Source: Mariprofundaceae bacterium
GTDB taxonomy: Bacteria > Pseudomonadota > Zetaproteobacteria > Mariprofundales > Mariprofundaceae
Length of the DNA stretch: 32,197 nucleotides
Assembly (NCBI GenBank): GCA_015488375.1
Contig: WFNX01000067.1
Location: 1-32,197 of the forward strand
Reading direction: 5' to 3'
Shown here: positions 16,652 to 25,023 of the stretch, piece by piece
Layout: every line of letters starts with the position of its first letter
How positions within the stretch are numbered: position 1 is the stretch's first letter
Notes under the pieces: model-generated
Database searches by the model: none
What the model was told of the DNA's origin: nothing
Seen by the model: the letters and a program-made list of their open reading frames with translations, nothing else
Made by a program: the position numbers and the translations under genes

Positions 16652-17944
16652 ATGAAGAAAATGCTTCTTTCTGCTGCTGCCTTCGCTGTTGTTGCTGTTT
16701 CTGCTGTTGCAGTTGCACCGACGACTTCTGAGGCAATCCCGGCGTTCGCACGCCAGACCGGCGCTGCTTGCTTGAGCTGCCATTTCATGAGCTTCCCGAC
16801 GCTGTCCAGCTTCGGTCGTTCATTCAAGGTTAACGGCTTTACCGACGTAGGCGAACAGGCGCTGGTTGAAGACGAAGGCCTGTCCATTCCGGCTTCGCTG
16901 AACATCACGGCCGTGGTTCGTCCGCAGTTCCAGAGTGTGAGCACAACGGGTGCTCCGACGACGAAGACGGCTGCAATTACGGCTGACCAGGTGCTGTTGA
17001 TCGGTGGTCGCTTTGGTACCAATAGTGGTGTGTTCATCGAATATGATGGCACATTCGCCAATGTTCAGATCATGAACTCGTTCGACTTCGGTTCGTTCCG
17101 TGCTGGTGTGAATATCTTTAACACCGGTTTCGGTGAAACGGCTGGTCTGGAACTGTCCTCCGTACACGGTCAGCATGGTGGTTTGCTGAATGGTAAGAAT
17201 CTGTCCGCTGAAAACACCCTGGCTTCTGCCGGCGGCAACACCGGTGGTGTGGCTTTCTGGGCTGCCAACGATTGGGCCATGGCATCTGTTTCATTGATCA
17301 CTGACGGTATTGCACTGGATGGCGCAACTTCTAACTCTTTGAAGCTGGCTCCTTCGTTCCGTGTGTTCCTGCAGCCTGAAATTGCCGGTTGGGAAACAGG
17401 CTTCGGTGGTGGTGTCACTTCTGGTCGCACGGGCAACAACGCCACGGTTCAGGCCGTTGGTGCTGCATTGGGTCTGATTGGCCCTGCGCCGCTCCCGGCT
17501 GCTCTGCCGGCAACGTGGCAGGCTGAGATGAAGAAGTGGTTCCTGGACTTCCAGGCCCATGGCGAGCTGGGTGATACGCAGGTTGGTGTTTATGCTGACT
17601 TCGCTTCTGCCAAGAAGTCTTCCGCTGCTGCTGGTACGGGTAACAAGGTCAATCTGTTCAACATGACGCCTGGCGATCTGGAAGGCTGGCACTTCCGTGG
17701 TAACGTCAAGCCGATGCACAATGTGATTTTCGGCGCCGGTTATGGCGAAATGAAGAATAAGGACAACCTGGCTGCTCTGTTCACGGGCTCGAAGACACGT
17801 CAGTGGCAGATCGGTGCCGAGTATGAAGTATATCAGAACTTCGTAATCTCGCTGATCTACAACAACACGAAGGTTACACCGAACGTAGGCCTTGGTTCGA
17901 CCACGACGAAGACCACGTTGTTGGATATCGAAGCACTTATCTAA
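16652..17944 (+). CDS. cyc2: Cyc2-like outer-membrane monohaem cytochrome-porin (candidate Fe(II) oxidase)
   Basis: The 430-residue product has a signal peptide (MKKMLLSAAAFAVVAVSAVA..., cut probably after SEA, residue 28). A single haem-c motif CLSCH (40-44) follows, within PAFARQTGAACLSCH then FMSFPTLSSFGRSFKVNGF. As I recall, this is the conserved N-terminal signature of Cyc2, a fusion of a small cytochrome domain to a beta-barrel that takes electrons from extracellular Fe(II). The remaining ~360 residues lack hydrophobic helices and alternate polar/apolar with Gly, Asn and aromatics, as in a porin. Against this, the last residue is Ile rather than the usual Phe, and CxxCH-barrel proteins with other roles exist. 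The ATG at 16652 follows TTTGGAGGAAATT. Alanine and glycine codons favour GCT/GGT, unlike the GC-rich neighbours, suggesting high expression. A strong terminator follows. Confidence 0.68.
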   Translation: MKKMLLSAAAFAVVAVSAVAVAPTTSEAIPAFARQTGAACLSCHFMSFPTLSSFGRSFKVNGFTDVGEQALVEDEGLSIPASLNITAVVRPQFQSVSTTGAPTTKTAAITADQVLLIGGRFGTNSGVFIEYDGTFANVQIMNSFDFGSFRAGVNIFNTGFGETAGLELSSVHGQHGGLLNGKNLSAENTLASAGGNTGGVAFWAANDWAMASVSLITDGIALDGATSNSLKLAPSFRVFLQPEIAGWETGFGGGVTSGRTGNNATVQAVGAALGLIGPAPLPAALPATWQAEMKKWFLDFQAHGELGDTQVGVYADFASAKKSSAAAGTGNKVNLFNMTPGDLEGWHFRGNVKPMHNVIFGAGYGEMKNKDNLAALFTGSKTRQWQIGAEYEVYQNFVISLIYNNTKVTPNVGLGSTTTKTTLLDIEALI

Positions 17945-17968
17945 TCGGTACTTCGATTGTCGATCCGG

Positions 17969-17998
17969 AAGGGGCGCTTTGTGCGCCCCTTCTTTTTT
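17969..17998 (+). terminator. Rho-independent terminator of the Cyc2-like gene
   Basis: A 9-bp perfect stem (AAGGGGCGC at 17969-17977 with GCGCCCCTT at 17983-17991) with a 5-nt loop is followed by CTTTTTT. It starts 24 nt after the stop codon and isolates the cytochrome-porin message from the BamC-like gene. Confidence 0.92.
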
Positions 17999-18051
17999 GG
18001 CCGTGCGCCGATGGTTGACCGCGGCCCTGATTCCGGCTTGAATGCGCGACC

Positions 18052-18759
18052 ATGAAATGCTACCTGAAAAACGCCCTGAAAATTTTTCCCCTGCTGGCCC
18101 TGCTGGCCGGCTGTGCGGACGGCATGCCGCAACTGTTCTGGGAAGTCGATGATAAGACGCCGGACTATGCACGCTCTGCCGGCTCCGCCGGGACGCAGGC
18201 GGAGGCTAACAAGCACCTGGAAGTGCCGCCCGAGCTGCGCGGGAAAATCGGCGTGCCGATGGCGGAGCAGGTGGCGGTGCATAACAGCCGTGAATTGCCT
18301 GAAAAGTATCGGCGGGCCGTTGCCGGCAAGGCCGTTTCACTGGATGCGCGCGTTTATCCTGTAGCCGCAGCCGATGTTTTCTCGGCAACGGTGGATGCCA
18401 TGACGAGTCTGAATCTGCCGGTGGATTCCGTGGATTCTCCCAGCGGCATTGTCACGACGGACTGGGTGCGCAAGGGCGCGAACAGTGCCTCGATTGCGGC
18501 CATGTTCGGCTATACATCCGGCACCATGACGCGACATCGCTTTATCGTGCGCGTATTTCGCCTGCAGCAGGAAACACCGGCCAGCAAGCTGGAAATTCGC
18601 ATGCTGGGTCAGTCGTATGAAAACGGCCATTGGGTGAACAAGCCATTCAAGCGTGCGCCCAGCGAGGAGCTGTTTCAGCGCGTTGAGGAAATTCTGGGTA
18701 TGAAGCAGGCGGAAACGCAGGCAACGCAGACGGGCGCGGAGATTCCCGAAAGCGAATAG
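18052..18759 (+). CDS. BamC-like (NlpB/DapX) outer-membrane lipoprotein
   Basis: The 235-residue product has a lipoprotein signal, IFPLLALLAGC, with lipidation at Cys21. Just after it comes a BamC-like unstructured segment (DYARSA...NKHLEVPPEL), similar to the tyrosine- and proline-rich region by which BamC binds BamD. The folded part includes VYPVAAADVFSATVDAMTSL and VDSPSGIVTTDWVR, resembling the helix-grip domain of BamC (a D/N-rich loop followed by G-x-x-x-x-x-W). BamC is an accessory subunit of the complex that inserts beta-barrels into the outer membrane. The usual partner dapA is not adjacent, and the similarity is moderate, so the name is tentative. The C-terminal tail is rich in Gln, Thr and Glu. 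No strong ribosome-binding site is seen before the ATG. Confidence 0.6.
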   Translation: MKCYLKNALKIFPLLALLAGCADGMPQLFWEVDDKTPDYARSAGSAGTQAEANKHLEVPPELRGKIGVPMAEQVAVHNSRELPEKYRRAVAGKAVSLDARVYPVAAADVFSATVDAMTSLNLPVDSVDSPSGIVTTDWVRKGANSASIAAMFGYTSGTMTRHRFIVRVFRLQQETPASKLEIRMLGQSYENGHWVNKPFKRAPSEELFQRVEEILGMKQAETQATQTGAEIPESE

Positions 18760-18760
18760 G

Positions 18761-18777
18761 TCCGGCGAAACGCCGGA
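18761..18777. terminator. Hairpin between convergent bamC-like gene and trpC
   Basis: TCCGGCG and CGCCGGA form a perfect 7-bp stem around an AAA loop, directly after the bamC-like stop and 13 nt from the trpC stop. Neither side has a real T-run, so termination efficiency is uncertain; position between two converging genes argues for a shared terminator. Confidence 0.55.
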
Positions 18778-18790
18778 TCGCTCTGCCTGA

Positions 18791-19576
18791 TCAGTCGATC
18801 AATCGGGCCAGCGCCTGGCCCGGATCGGGCTGACGCATCAGGGATTCACCGATCAGAAAGCCGTAGATGCCATGTTCGTTCATCAGGCGGATATCCCCGG
18901 TCGTATTGATGCCGGATTCGGTAATGACGGTTTTTTGCCCATCGACGGCATCCAGCAGCTCCAGCGTGGTTTGCAGGCTGGTTTCAAAGGTATGCAGGTT
19001 GCGGTTATTGATGCCGATCAGTGAGGTGTCCAGCCTGAGCGCACGATCCAGTTCCTGCCGGTTATGCACTTCCGGCAACACCGACAGTCCCTGCTCGCGG
19101 GCGCAGGCAGTCAGTTCGGCGGCCAGCATATCGTCGATCATGGCCAGGATGAGCAGAATCGCATCGGCGCCCATGGCGCGTGCCTCGATAACCTGATACG
19201 GATCAAGCATGAATTCCTTGCGCAGCACGGGCAGGTCCACCCTCTGCCGGATTTGCCGGACATACTCATCGCAGCCCTGGAAATATTTGACATCGGTTAA
19301 TACCGACAGGCAGCAGGCGCCGCCCCGGACATAGCTTTCGGCAATGGACACCGGATTGAAATCGGCGTGGATGACGCCCTTCGACGGGCTGGCCTTTTTG
19401 ACTTCGGCAATCACGGCATTCTGTTGCCGGCGGACTTTTGTTTGCAATGCGGCGGCAAAGTCCAGCGGCTGGTAGTCACCGGCCTGCTCCAGGAGCACTG
19501 CTTCCGGGCGCTGCTGTTTGCAATGCGCAACCCACTCCCGTTTATAGGCTGCAATCTCATCCAGAATCGAGGGCAT
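18791..19576 (-). CDS. trpC: Indole-3-glycerol phosphate synthase
   Basis: TrpC closes the indole ring in tryptophan synthesis, converting 1-(2-carboxyphenylamino)-1-deoxyribulose-5-phosphate to indole-3-glycerol phosphate. The 261-residue (beta/alpha)8 protein has the catalytic region VIAEVKKASPSKGVI near residues 55-69 (E58, K60), VLTDVKYFQG, LLRKEF-type VLRKEFMLDPYQV, GINNRNLHTFE and TESGINT. It is a monofunctional TrpC without a TrpF domain. I chose the ATG at 19576, which has GGTGG seven bases upstream; a TTG six codons earlier is possible. It is the last gene of trpEGDC here, 126 nt after trpD, a longer gap than the overlaps between the other trp genes. trpF, trpB and trpA must be elsewhere. 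Confidence 0.97.
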   Translation of the reverse strand: MPSILDEIAAYKREWVAHCKQQRPEAVLLEQAGDYQPLDFAAALQTKVRRQQNAVIAEVKKASPSKGVIHADFNPVSIAESYVRGGACCLSVLTDVKYFQGCDEYVRQIRQRVDLPVLRKEFMLDPYQVIEARAMGADAILLILAMIDDMLAAELTACAREQGLSVLPEVHNRQELDRALRLDTSLIGINNRNLHTFETSLQTTLELLDAVDGQKTVITESGINTTGDIRLMNEHGIYGFLIGESLMRQPDPGQALARLID

Positions 19577-19702
19577 ATGCGATCCACCTTGCAAAATGAT
19601 CAGGCGATAATGGGAATGGGTGGCCGGAAGTCAATGCTGAAGCCGGTCTGATATGATTATCCATGGGTTCTGCGCGCGCTCCAGCGGAGGTCGTTTCCTC
19701 TG

Positions 19703-20740
19703 TCAGGCGTCTTGTGCGGTTTCGTTGCTGATCCGGATCAGTGCCTCCAGCTTGTGCTGAACGGCTCCCGAATCAATCGCGCGGGCGGCCATGGCGATGC
19801 CGTCACCGATGCCATCGGTTTTGCCGGCGACCCACAGCGCGGCTGCGGCATTGAGCAATACGATATCCCGTCCGGCACCGGGCTGTCCGGCAAAGATATG
19901 ACGCAGTATTTCCGCATTGGTTGCGGCATCATCGCCAGCCAGGGCTGCGGGCACGGCATAGGGCATGCCGAAGGCGGCCGGGTCGATCTCGAAACGGACC
20001 GGTTCGGCATCCCTTTCGACCAGTACGGCATCGGTGATGGTGGTGGTGGTGATTTCATCCAGGCCATCGCGTCCGTGTACAACGAGTGCGCGCGTGCAGC
20101 CCAGTTGCTGCAACGCACGGGCCATGAGTTCAAGCTTGTCTGCGGCGAAGACGCCCAGTACCTGATATTCGGCGCCGGCCGGGTTGGTCAGAGGCCCCAG
20201 CAGATTGAACACCGTACGGATACCCAGTTCGCGGCGAACCGGGCCGGCATATTTCATGGCCGGATGCAATGCCTGGGCAAACAGAAAACCGATGCCGGCT
20301 TCGTCAATGCAGCGGGCCACCTGTTCGGGTGAAATGTCCAGCCTGACGCCGAGCGCCTCGAGCACGTCGGCGGCGCCTGATTTCGATGACATGGCCCGAT
20401 TGCCATGCTTGGCGACGGGCACGCCACAGGCTGCAACGACAAATGAGACGGCGGTGGAGATATTGAAAGTTTTGGCGCCATCGCCGCCGGTGCCGCAGGT
20501 ATCAATAAGCCCGCGGCTGGCCGGCCGGATGCGCGTGGCGGCCGCACGCATGGCGCGTGCCGCGCCGGCAATGATCCCGGCATTTTCTCCGCGGATGGAC
20601 AGACCCATAAGAATGGCTGCGATTTGTGCCGGACTGGCCTCGCCCTGCATGATGGCCGTGAATATTTGCTCGCTGTGTGCGGCATCGGGCAGATCGCCGG
20701 CCTGAAGCCCGGCAATGGCCTGGCGGATGATCTCATTCAT
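19703..20740 (-). CDS. trpD: Anthranilate phosphoribosyltransferase
   Basis: TrpD attaches phosphoribose from PRPP to anthranilate, the second step of tryptophan synthesis. The 345-residue product has the PRPP-binding loop [17 protein letters not shown] and [23 protein letters not shown] (short: [12 protein letters not shown]), both invariant in the family, plus [20 protein letters not shown] and [10 protein letters not shown]. It overlaps trpG by 8 nt, consistent with translational coupling in the operon. Confidence 0.98.
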   Translation of the reverse strand: MNEIIRQAIAGLQAGDLPDAAHSEQIFTAIMQGEASPAQIAAILMGLSIRGENAGIIAGAARAMRAAATRIRPASRGLIDTCGTGGDGAKTFNISTAVSFVVAACGVPVAKHGNRAMSSKSGAADVLEALGVRLDISPEQVARCIDEAGIGFLFAQALHPAMKYAGPVRRELGIRTVFNLLGPLTNPAGAEYQVLGVFAADKLELMARALQQLGCTRALVVHGRDGLDEITTTTITDAVLVERDAEPVRFEIDPAAFGMPYAVPAALAGDDAATNAEILRHIFAGQPGAGRDIVLLNAAAALWVAGKTDGIGDGIAMAARAIDSGAVQHKLEALIRISNETAQDA

Positions 20741-21311
20741 GCCGCTCTCCCGTGATGCGCAGAAAGTTCTTCAGCATGGTATGGCCATGTTCGGTCAGGA
20801 TGGATTCCGGATGGAACTGCACGCCGAAGGTCGGATGATCGCGGTGGCGCAATCCCATGAGTTCGTTTTCCTGCGTCCATGCCGTGCGCAGCAGGCAGTC
20901 GGGCAGGGGCTCGGGCACGATCAGGGAATGATAGCGTGTGGCCGTGAAGGGTGAGGGGATGCTGCGGAATACGCCCTGTCCGTCGTGATGGATCGGGCTG
21001 GTTTTGCCGTGCATCAGACGCGGCGCGCGAACAACCCGGCCGCCAAAGACTTCAGCGATGGACTGATGGCCGAGACAGACGCCGAGAATCGGAATATGGC
21101 CGGAGAAGCGGCGGATCACCTCCATGGAAATGCCGGCTTCATGCGGCGTGCAGGGGCCCGGTGAAATCAGGATATGATCCGGGTGCATGGCGGCGATTTC
21201 ATCCGTGGTGATTTTGTCATTGCGGAACACCTGCGGGTTTTCGCCCAGTTCGCCCAGGTACTGCACCAGATTGAAGGTGAATGAATCGTAATTGTCGATG
21301 ACCAGAATCAT
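20733..21311 (-). CDS. trpG: Anthranilate synthase component II (glutamine amidotransferase)
   Basis: TrpG releases ammonia from glutamine and delivers it to TrpE. This is a class I amidotransferase of 192 residues with the nucleophile C79 in [11 protein letters not shown], the oxyanion stretch [11 protein letters not shown] near residue 50, and the His-Glu pair in [10 protein letters not shown] near the C-terminus. In many bacteria the same protein also serves PabB for folate; no pabB is seen here. It overlaps trpE by 4 nt (ATGA) and trpD by 8 nt. Confidence 0.96.
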   Translation of the reverse strand: MILVIDNYDSFTFNLVQYLGELGENPQVFRNDKITTDEIAAMHPDHILISPGPCTPHEAGISMEVIRRFSGHIPILGVCLGHQSIAEVFGGRVVRAPRLMHGKTSPIHHDGQGVFRSIPSPFTATRYHSLIVPEPLPDCLLRTAWTQENELMGLRHRDHPTFGVQFHPESILTEHGHTMLKNFLRITGERHE

Positions 21312-22753
21312 GCGTTTTCTCCGTCACGCGGCTGCAGTTCGGCCAGTGCCACGGCGCGGAACATGGCCGTGGCCTTGTTGACGCACTCGCGATGTTCATT
21401 GGCCGGAACCGAATCGGCCACAATGCCTGCGCCGGCCTGAATATGGATCATATGATCGTGAATCACGGCCGTGCGAATGGCGATGGCCGTATCCATGCGT
21501 TCCCCGCCGAAGCCGATATAGCCGACGGTACCGGCATAGGGGCCGCGGGCCACCGGTTCCAGTTCGTGAATGATTTCCATGGCGCGCACCTTGGGAGCGC
21601 CGGAAACCGTGCCGGCCGGGAAGGAGGCGGCCAGCAGGTCGAGGCAATCGGTATCGGCGCGCAAGGTGCCTTCCACCTGCGAGACAATGTGCATGACATG
21701 CGAATAGCGTTCGATGGTCATCGATTCGGACAGGTGTACCGAGCCGTATTCACAGACCCGGCCAAGATCATTGCGGCCGAGATCAACGAGCATGACATGC
21801 TCGGCAAGTTCCTTTTCATCGGCCAGCAGATCCTTTTCCAGTGCCTGATCTTCGGCTGTGCTCCTGCCGCGGGGGCGTGTGCCGGCAATGGGTCGCAGCA
21901 CGGCATGGCGGCCTTCCTTGCGCACCAGGATTTCCGGTGAGGAGCCGACGAGAATCGTATCGCCGATATGCAGGTAGAACAGATAGGGCGAAGGGTTGAT
22001 ATGGCGCACGGCGCGATAGACATCAAACGGATCACAGGCCAGTTCACGGCTGAATCGCTGCGACAGAACCACCTGAAAAATATCGCCGGCAAGGATGTAT
22101 TCGCGCGCCCTGGCGACGGCGGCTTCAAAATCTTCCCGTGCAGTGACAGCCGCCGGTGGCGATACGGCCGCGTAATCCACATCCAGCTTCAGTGCGCTGG
22201 CCATCTGGCCTTCGTAAAGGCTGGATTCCATACGGTCCAGAATCTTTTCCGCCTCATCTTCGGCATCGGCGGCAAGTCGCACGCAGCAGGTCAGCGTACC
22301 CTTCAGATTGTCAAAGATCATGAATCGATCAACCAGCAGAAAGGCCGATTCCGGTGCCTGCACCGGATCAGGCAGATCATCGGGGATGTCCTCGAAACGG
22401 GATACCAGTTGATAGCCGAAATAACCGACCGCGCCGCCGGTAAACGGCAGATCATCATCCTGCAGCAGGGGTTGTTCGATCACATGGGTGCGCAGCCATT
22501 GCAGCACATCCGTGTCGTCATGTTCTTCCCGGCCATCGCGATAGCGAATATGGGTGCCTTGCTTGTCAAAACAGGCGGTGCAGGCCGGGCTGATGCCGAG
22601 AATGCTGTAGCGCCCCCATTGTTCACCGCCTTCGGCGGATTCAAACAGAAAACAGTCGCCGCGATGTGTCAGTCGTGAGAACACGCCGGGTGCGGTCAGG
22701 CAGTCGGCGGACAGGGTGCGACGGAACAGGCGCAGATTTTTTTGCATCATCAT
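21308..22753 (-). CDS. trpE: Anthranilate synthase component I
   Basis: TrpE makes anthranilate from chorismate with ammonia from TrpG, the committed step of tryptophan synthesis. It is 481 residues. The N-terminal feedback region [19 protein letters not shown] resembles the LLES...S motif that binds tryptophan. [20 protein letters not shown] precedes the chorismate domain. The catalytic domain has [54 protein letters not shown] and [17 protein letters not shown], with [13 protein letters not shown] near the end. Three ATGs in a row (22753, 22750, 22747) make the exact start uncertain; GAGG lies 9 nt before the first. The open frame continues upstream across the tRNA on the other strand, but that is not coding. 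Only 53 bp separate the start from tRNA-Ala, too little for a trp leader peptide and attenuator. Confidence 0.97.
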   Translation of the reverse strand: MMMQKNLRLFRRTLSADCLTAPGVFSRLTHRGDCFLFESAEGGEQWGRYSILGISPACTACFDKQGTHIRYRDGREEHDDTDVLQWLRTHVIEQPLLQDDDLPFTGGAVGYFGYQLVSRFEDIPDDLPDPVQAPESAFLLVDRFMIFDNLKGTLTCCVRLAADAEDEAEKILDRMESSLYEGQMASALKLDVDYAAVSPPAAVTAREDFEAAVARAREYILAGDIFQVVLSQRFSRELACDPFDVYRAVRHINPSPYLFYLHIGDTILVGSSPEILVRKEGRHAVLRPIAGTRPRGRSTAEDQALEKDLLADEKELAEHVMLVDLGRNDLGRVCEYGSVHLSESMTIERYSHVMHIVSQVEGTLRADTDCLDLLAASFPAGTVSGAPKVRAMEIIHELEPVARGPYAGTVGYIGFGGERMDTAIAIRTAVIHDHMIHIQAGAGIVADSVPANEHRECVNKATAMFRAVALAELQPRDGENA

Positions 22754-22754
22754 G

Positions 22755-22783
22755 TTGACAAGCCTCGGTTGCTGTGGCGAAAT
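22755..22783 (+). promoter_or_regulatory. Candidate promoter of tRNA-Ala
   Basis: A consensus -35 TTGACA (22755-22760), a 17-nt spacer and a poor -10 CGAAAT (22778-22783) are followed by GCGCGCCC, a GC-rich discriminator as found in stable-RNA promoters. Transcription would start about 15 nt before the tRNA. The -35 overlaps the trpE ribosome-binding region on the other strand. Confidence 0.45.
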
Positions 22784-22806
22784 GCGCGCCCTTCCGCAAG
22801 GAGTAC

Positions 22807-22882
<76 letters not shown>

Positions 22883-22892
22883 TCTTTGATCA

Positions 22893-22922
22893 GGGTCCGG
22901 CATGCCGGACCCTTTTCTTTTG
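22893..22922 (+). terminator. Rho-independent terminator after tRNA-Ala
   Basis: GGGTCCGG (22893-22900) and CCGGACCC (22905-22912) form an 8-bp stem with a CATG loop, followed by TTTTCTTTT. It begins 10 nt after the tRNA 3' end. On the minus strand no T-run follows, so it should not stop transcripts coming from ubiD. Confidence 0.92.
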
Positions 22923-23047
22923 TGTTCAGGCCATTTGCCGCCGCAGCCGGGCGATGAAACATAAGGAAATTCAGAGCTAATCGTTTCATTGCGCGAAACG
23001 CTACATTTTCTCGCTTTGGCGGGCTATACGAATTTTGGCGGAAGTTT

Positions 23048-24520
23048 TCAGGGCTTATCGCTGGCCATGATTTCATCCCACATTGCATCAATACGCTGTT
23101 TGACCCCGGCATCCATGCTGATCGGGCGCCCCCATTCGCGGTCGGTTTCGCCCGGCCATTTGTTGGTCGCATCGATGCCGACCTTGGAGCCCAGCCCGGC
23201 CACCGGCGAGGCGAAATCGAGATAGTCGATGGGCGTGCGTTCCACCATGGTGAAATCGCGCGCCGGATCGCAGCGCGTGGAGATGGCCCAGATCACTTCC
23301 GGCCACGAACGGCAATCGACATCGGCATCCACGACGATAATGAACTTGGTGTACATGAACTGGCGCAGGTAGGACCAGACGCCGAACATCACGCGCTTGG
23401 CATGGCCGGCATAGCCCTTGTTGATCGACACGACGGCCACACGATAGGAGCAGCCTTCCATGGGCAGGTAGAAGTCCACGATTTCCGGGAACTGTTTCTG
23501 CAGGATGGGTACGAATACCTCGTTGAAGGCAAGACCCAGCACGGCCGGTTCATCGGGCGGCTTGCCGGTATGCGTGGAATGGTAGATGGCATCGGCGCGC
23601 ATGCCCATGCGCTCGACGGTAAACACCGGGAAGCGCTCGACTTCATTATAATAGCCGGTGTGGTCGCCATAGGGGCCTTCCTCGGCGTATTCATCCAGTG
23701 AAACATAGCCTTCCAGTACGATTTCGGCACTGGCCGGCACCTGCAGCGGTACCGACAGGCAGTCGCTGAGCACGGTACGCTCGCCGCGCAGCAGGCCGGC
23801 AAACTGGTATTCGGACAGGGTGTCCGGGATGGGGGTGACGGCGGCCAGAATCGTGGACGGATCGGCACCAATGACCACGGCGCAGGGGAAGCGGTCCATG
23901 CCCGCAGCCTTTGCTTCGCGGTGGTCCTGCGCGCCGCCACGGTGTTTCAGCCAGCGCATGATCAGCTTGTTGCGGCCAAGCAGTTGCTGGCGGTAAATGC
24001 CCATGTTCTGGCGCGATTTATGCGGCCCCCTGGTGACCACCAGTCCCCAGGTGATCAGCGGGGCGGCATCTTCCGGCCAGCAGCGCTGGATCGGCAGCAG
24101 GTTCAGGTCCACTTCATCGCCGCTGAGCACGCGCTCCTTCCAGGCTGCCTTGCCGGTGGTTTTCGGATGCATGTCCAGCACCTTGCGCAGGAGCGGAAAT
24201 TTCTCCCATAAATCCTTCATGCCCCTGGGGGGCTCCGGTTCCTTCAGATAGGCCAGCAGTTCGCCGATGGAGCGAAGTTCAGCAGCCGATGCACGCCCCA
24301 TGCCCAGCGCGATGCGTTCGGCGGTGCCGAACAGGTTGGTCAGCACCGGCATGTCCGAGCCCCTGACGTTCTCGAACAATAAGGCCGGGCCGCCGGCGCG
24401 CAGCACGCGGTCGGAGATTTCGGTGATTTCCAGATCGGTGCTGACAGGGATGGTGATGCGGTGCAGCAGGCCCCTGGTCTCCAGTTCCCGGATAAAGGCG
24501 CGCAGGTCAGAATAGCTCAT
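23048..24520 (-). CDS. ubiD: UbiD family 4-hydroxy-3-polyprenylbenzoate decarboxylase
   Basis: UbiD removes the carboxyl group from the prenylated ring in ubiquinone synthesis, using prenylated FMN made by UbiX. The product is 490 residues, close to the E. coli length of about 497. Recognisable parts are the N-terminal [21 protein letters not shown], the cofactor-binding region [20 protein letters not shown] (short: [11 protein letters not shown]) with [11 protein letters not shown], and the catalytic acid motif [16 protein letters not shown]. The C-terminal [20 protein letters not shown] is conserved. The ATG overlaps the stop of the STAS-domain gene (ATGA). The usual menaquinone/ubiquinone partners are absent here. 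Other UbiD-family members act on aromatic acids, but the overall match to UbiD proper is good. Confidence 0.94.
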   Translation of the reverse strand: MSYSDLRAFIRELETRGLLHRITIPVSTDLEITEISDRVLRAGGPALLFENVRGSDMPVLTNLFGTAERIALGMGRASAAELRSIGELLAYLKEPEPPRGMKDLWEKFPLLRKVLDMHPKTTGKAAWKERVLSGDEVDLNLLPIQRCWPEDAAPLITWGLVVTRGPHKSRQNMGIYRQQLLGRNKLIMRWLKHRGGAQDHREAKAAGMDRFPCAVVIGADPSTILAAVTPIPDTLSEYQFAGLLRGERTVLSDCLSVPLQVPASAEIVLEGYVSLDEYAEEGPYGDHTGYYNEVERFPVFTVERMGMRADAIYHSTHTGKPPDEPAVLGLAFNEVFVPILQKQFPEIVDFYLPMEGCSYRVAVVSINKGYAGHAKRVMFGVWSYLRQFMYTKFIIVVDADVDCRSWPEVIWAISTRCDPARDFTMVERTPIDYLDFASPVAGLGSKVGIDATNKWPGETDREWGRPISMDAGVKQRIDAMWDEIMASDKP

Positions 24521-24846
24521 GCCGCGGCCTCTTGCTGGTCGTCAGCAATGTCAAAGACATGTTCCAGCCGATACAGCTGCAGCATATCCCGCGTTGCCTT
24601 GCCGAGATGGCAGAGCTGGAAGCGGCCCCCGCTCTGCCGTGCCCAGGCCACGCCTTCCAGCAGGGTTGCGGCACCCGAGGCATCGACGCGCTGCCCGGCA
24701 AGATCAACGCAAATGTAGCGGGCATCCTGTCGGAACTGTTGCTGCAGGATTTCGCGTAATTGCGGCGAGGTGTGATGGGTGACATCCCCGGATACCACGA
24801 GGTGGATGCCTTGCGCAGTCTGCGAAACGTCAACGGAAAAAGTCAT
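24517..24846 (-). CDS. STAS-domain protein (anti-sigma-factor-antagonist-like)
   Basis: The 109-residue protein is a single STAS domain: an initial beta strand pair ([20 protein letters not shown]), a helix, a central strand ([20 protein letters not shown]) and the alpha-2 helix. Ser57 in DASG occupies the site that is phosphorylated in SpoIIAA-type antagonists (usually DSSG). STAS proteins act as phospho-switches for anti-sigma kinases, or as subunits of transport or chemosensory assemblies; none of these partners is near. A GGAG site 7 nt before the ATG is good. The gene is coupled to ubiD by a 4-nt overlap, with no clear functional link. Confidence 0.85.
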   Translation of the reverse strand: MTFSVDVSQTAQGIHLVVSGDVTHHTSPQLREILQQQFRQDARYICVDLAGQRVDASGAATLLEGVAWARQSGGRFQLCHLGKATRDMLQLYRLEHVFDIADDQQEAAA

Positions 24847-25023
24847 GAAACACTCCGGGCCTGTGCGGCAGGCTCAAGCTTAACCCGGTTTTTCGGTCAG
24901 GGCACCTGTCAGTTTGTCCGCGTATGCGGCGCAGGCAACCATCCTTGCACCATCTGCAGGGCTTGGGTAGCGTCCCGCTGCCGTAAAAAAACAAACGGTT
25001 TTTCTAACTATTCGGGGGCTATT

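Noticed and set aside
16612-16731. A 39-codon cysteine-rich small ORF with a GGAGGGG site, overlapping the cytochrome-porin start out of frame
   Set aside because: The cysteine run (TGC/TGT) is just the GCT/GTT repeats of the signal peptide read in another frame; composition explains it.
22982-23000. CGTTTC/GAAACG inverted repeat downstream of ubiD
   Set aside because: Only a 6-bp AT-containing stem with no T-run on either strand; too weak to call a terminator.
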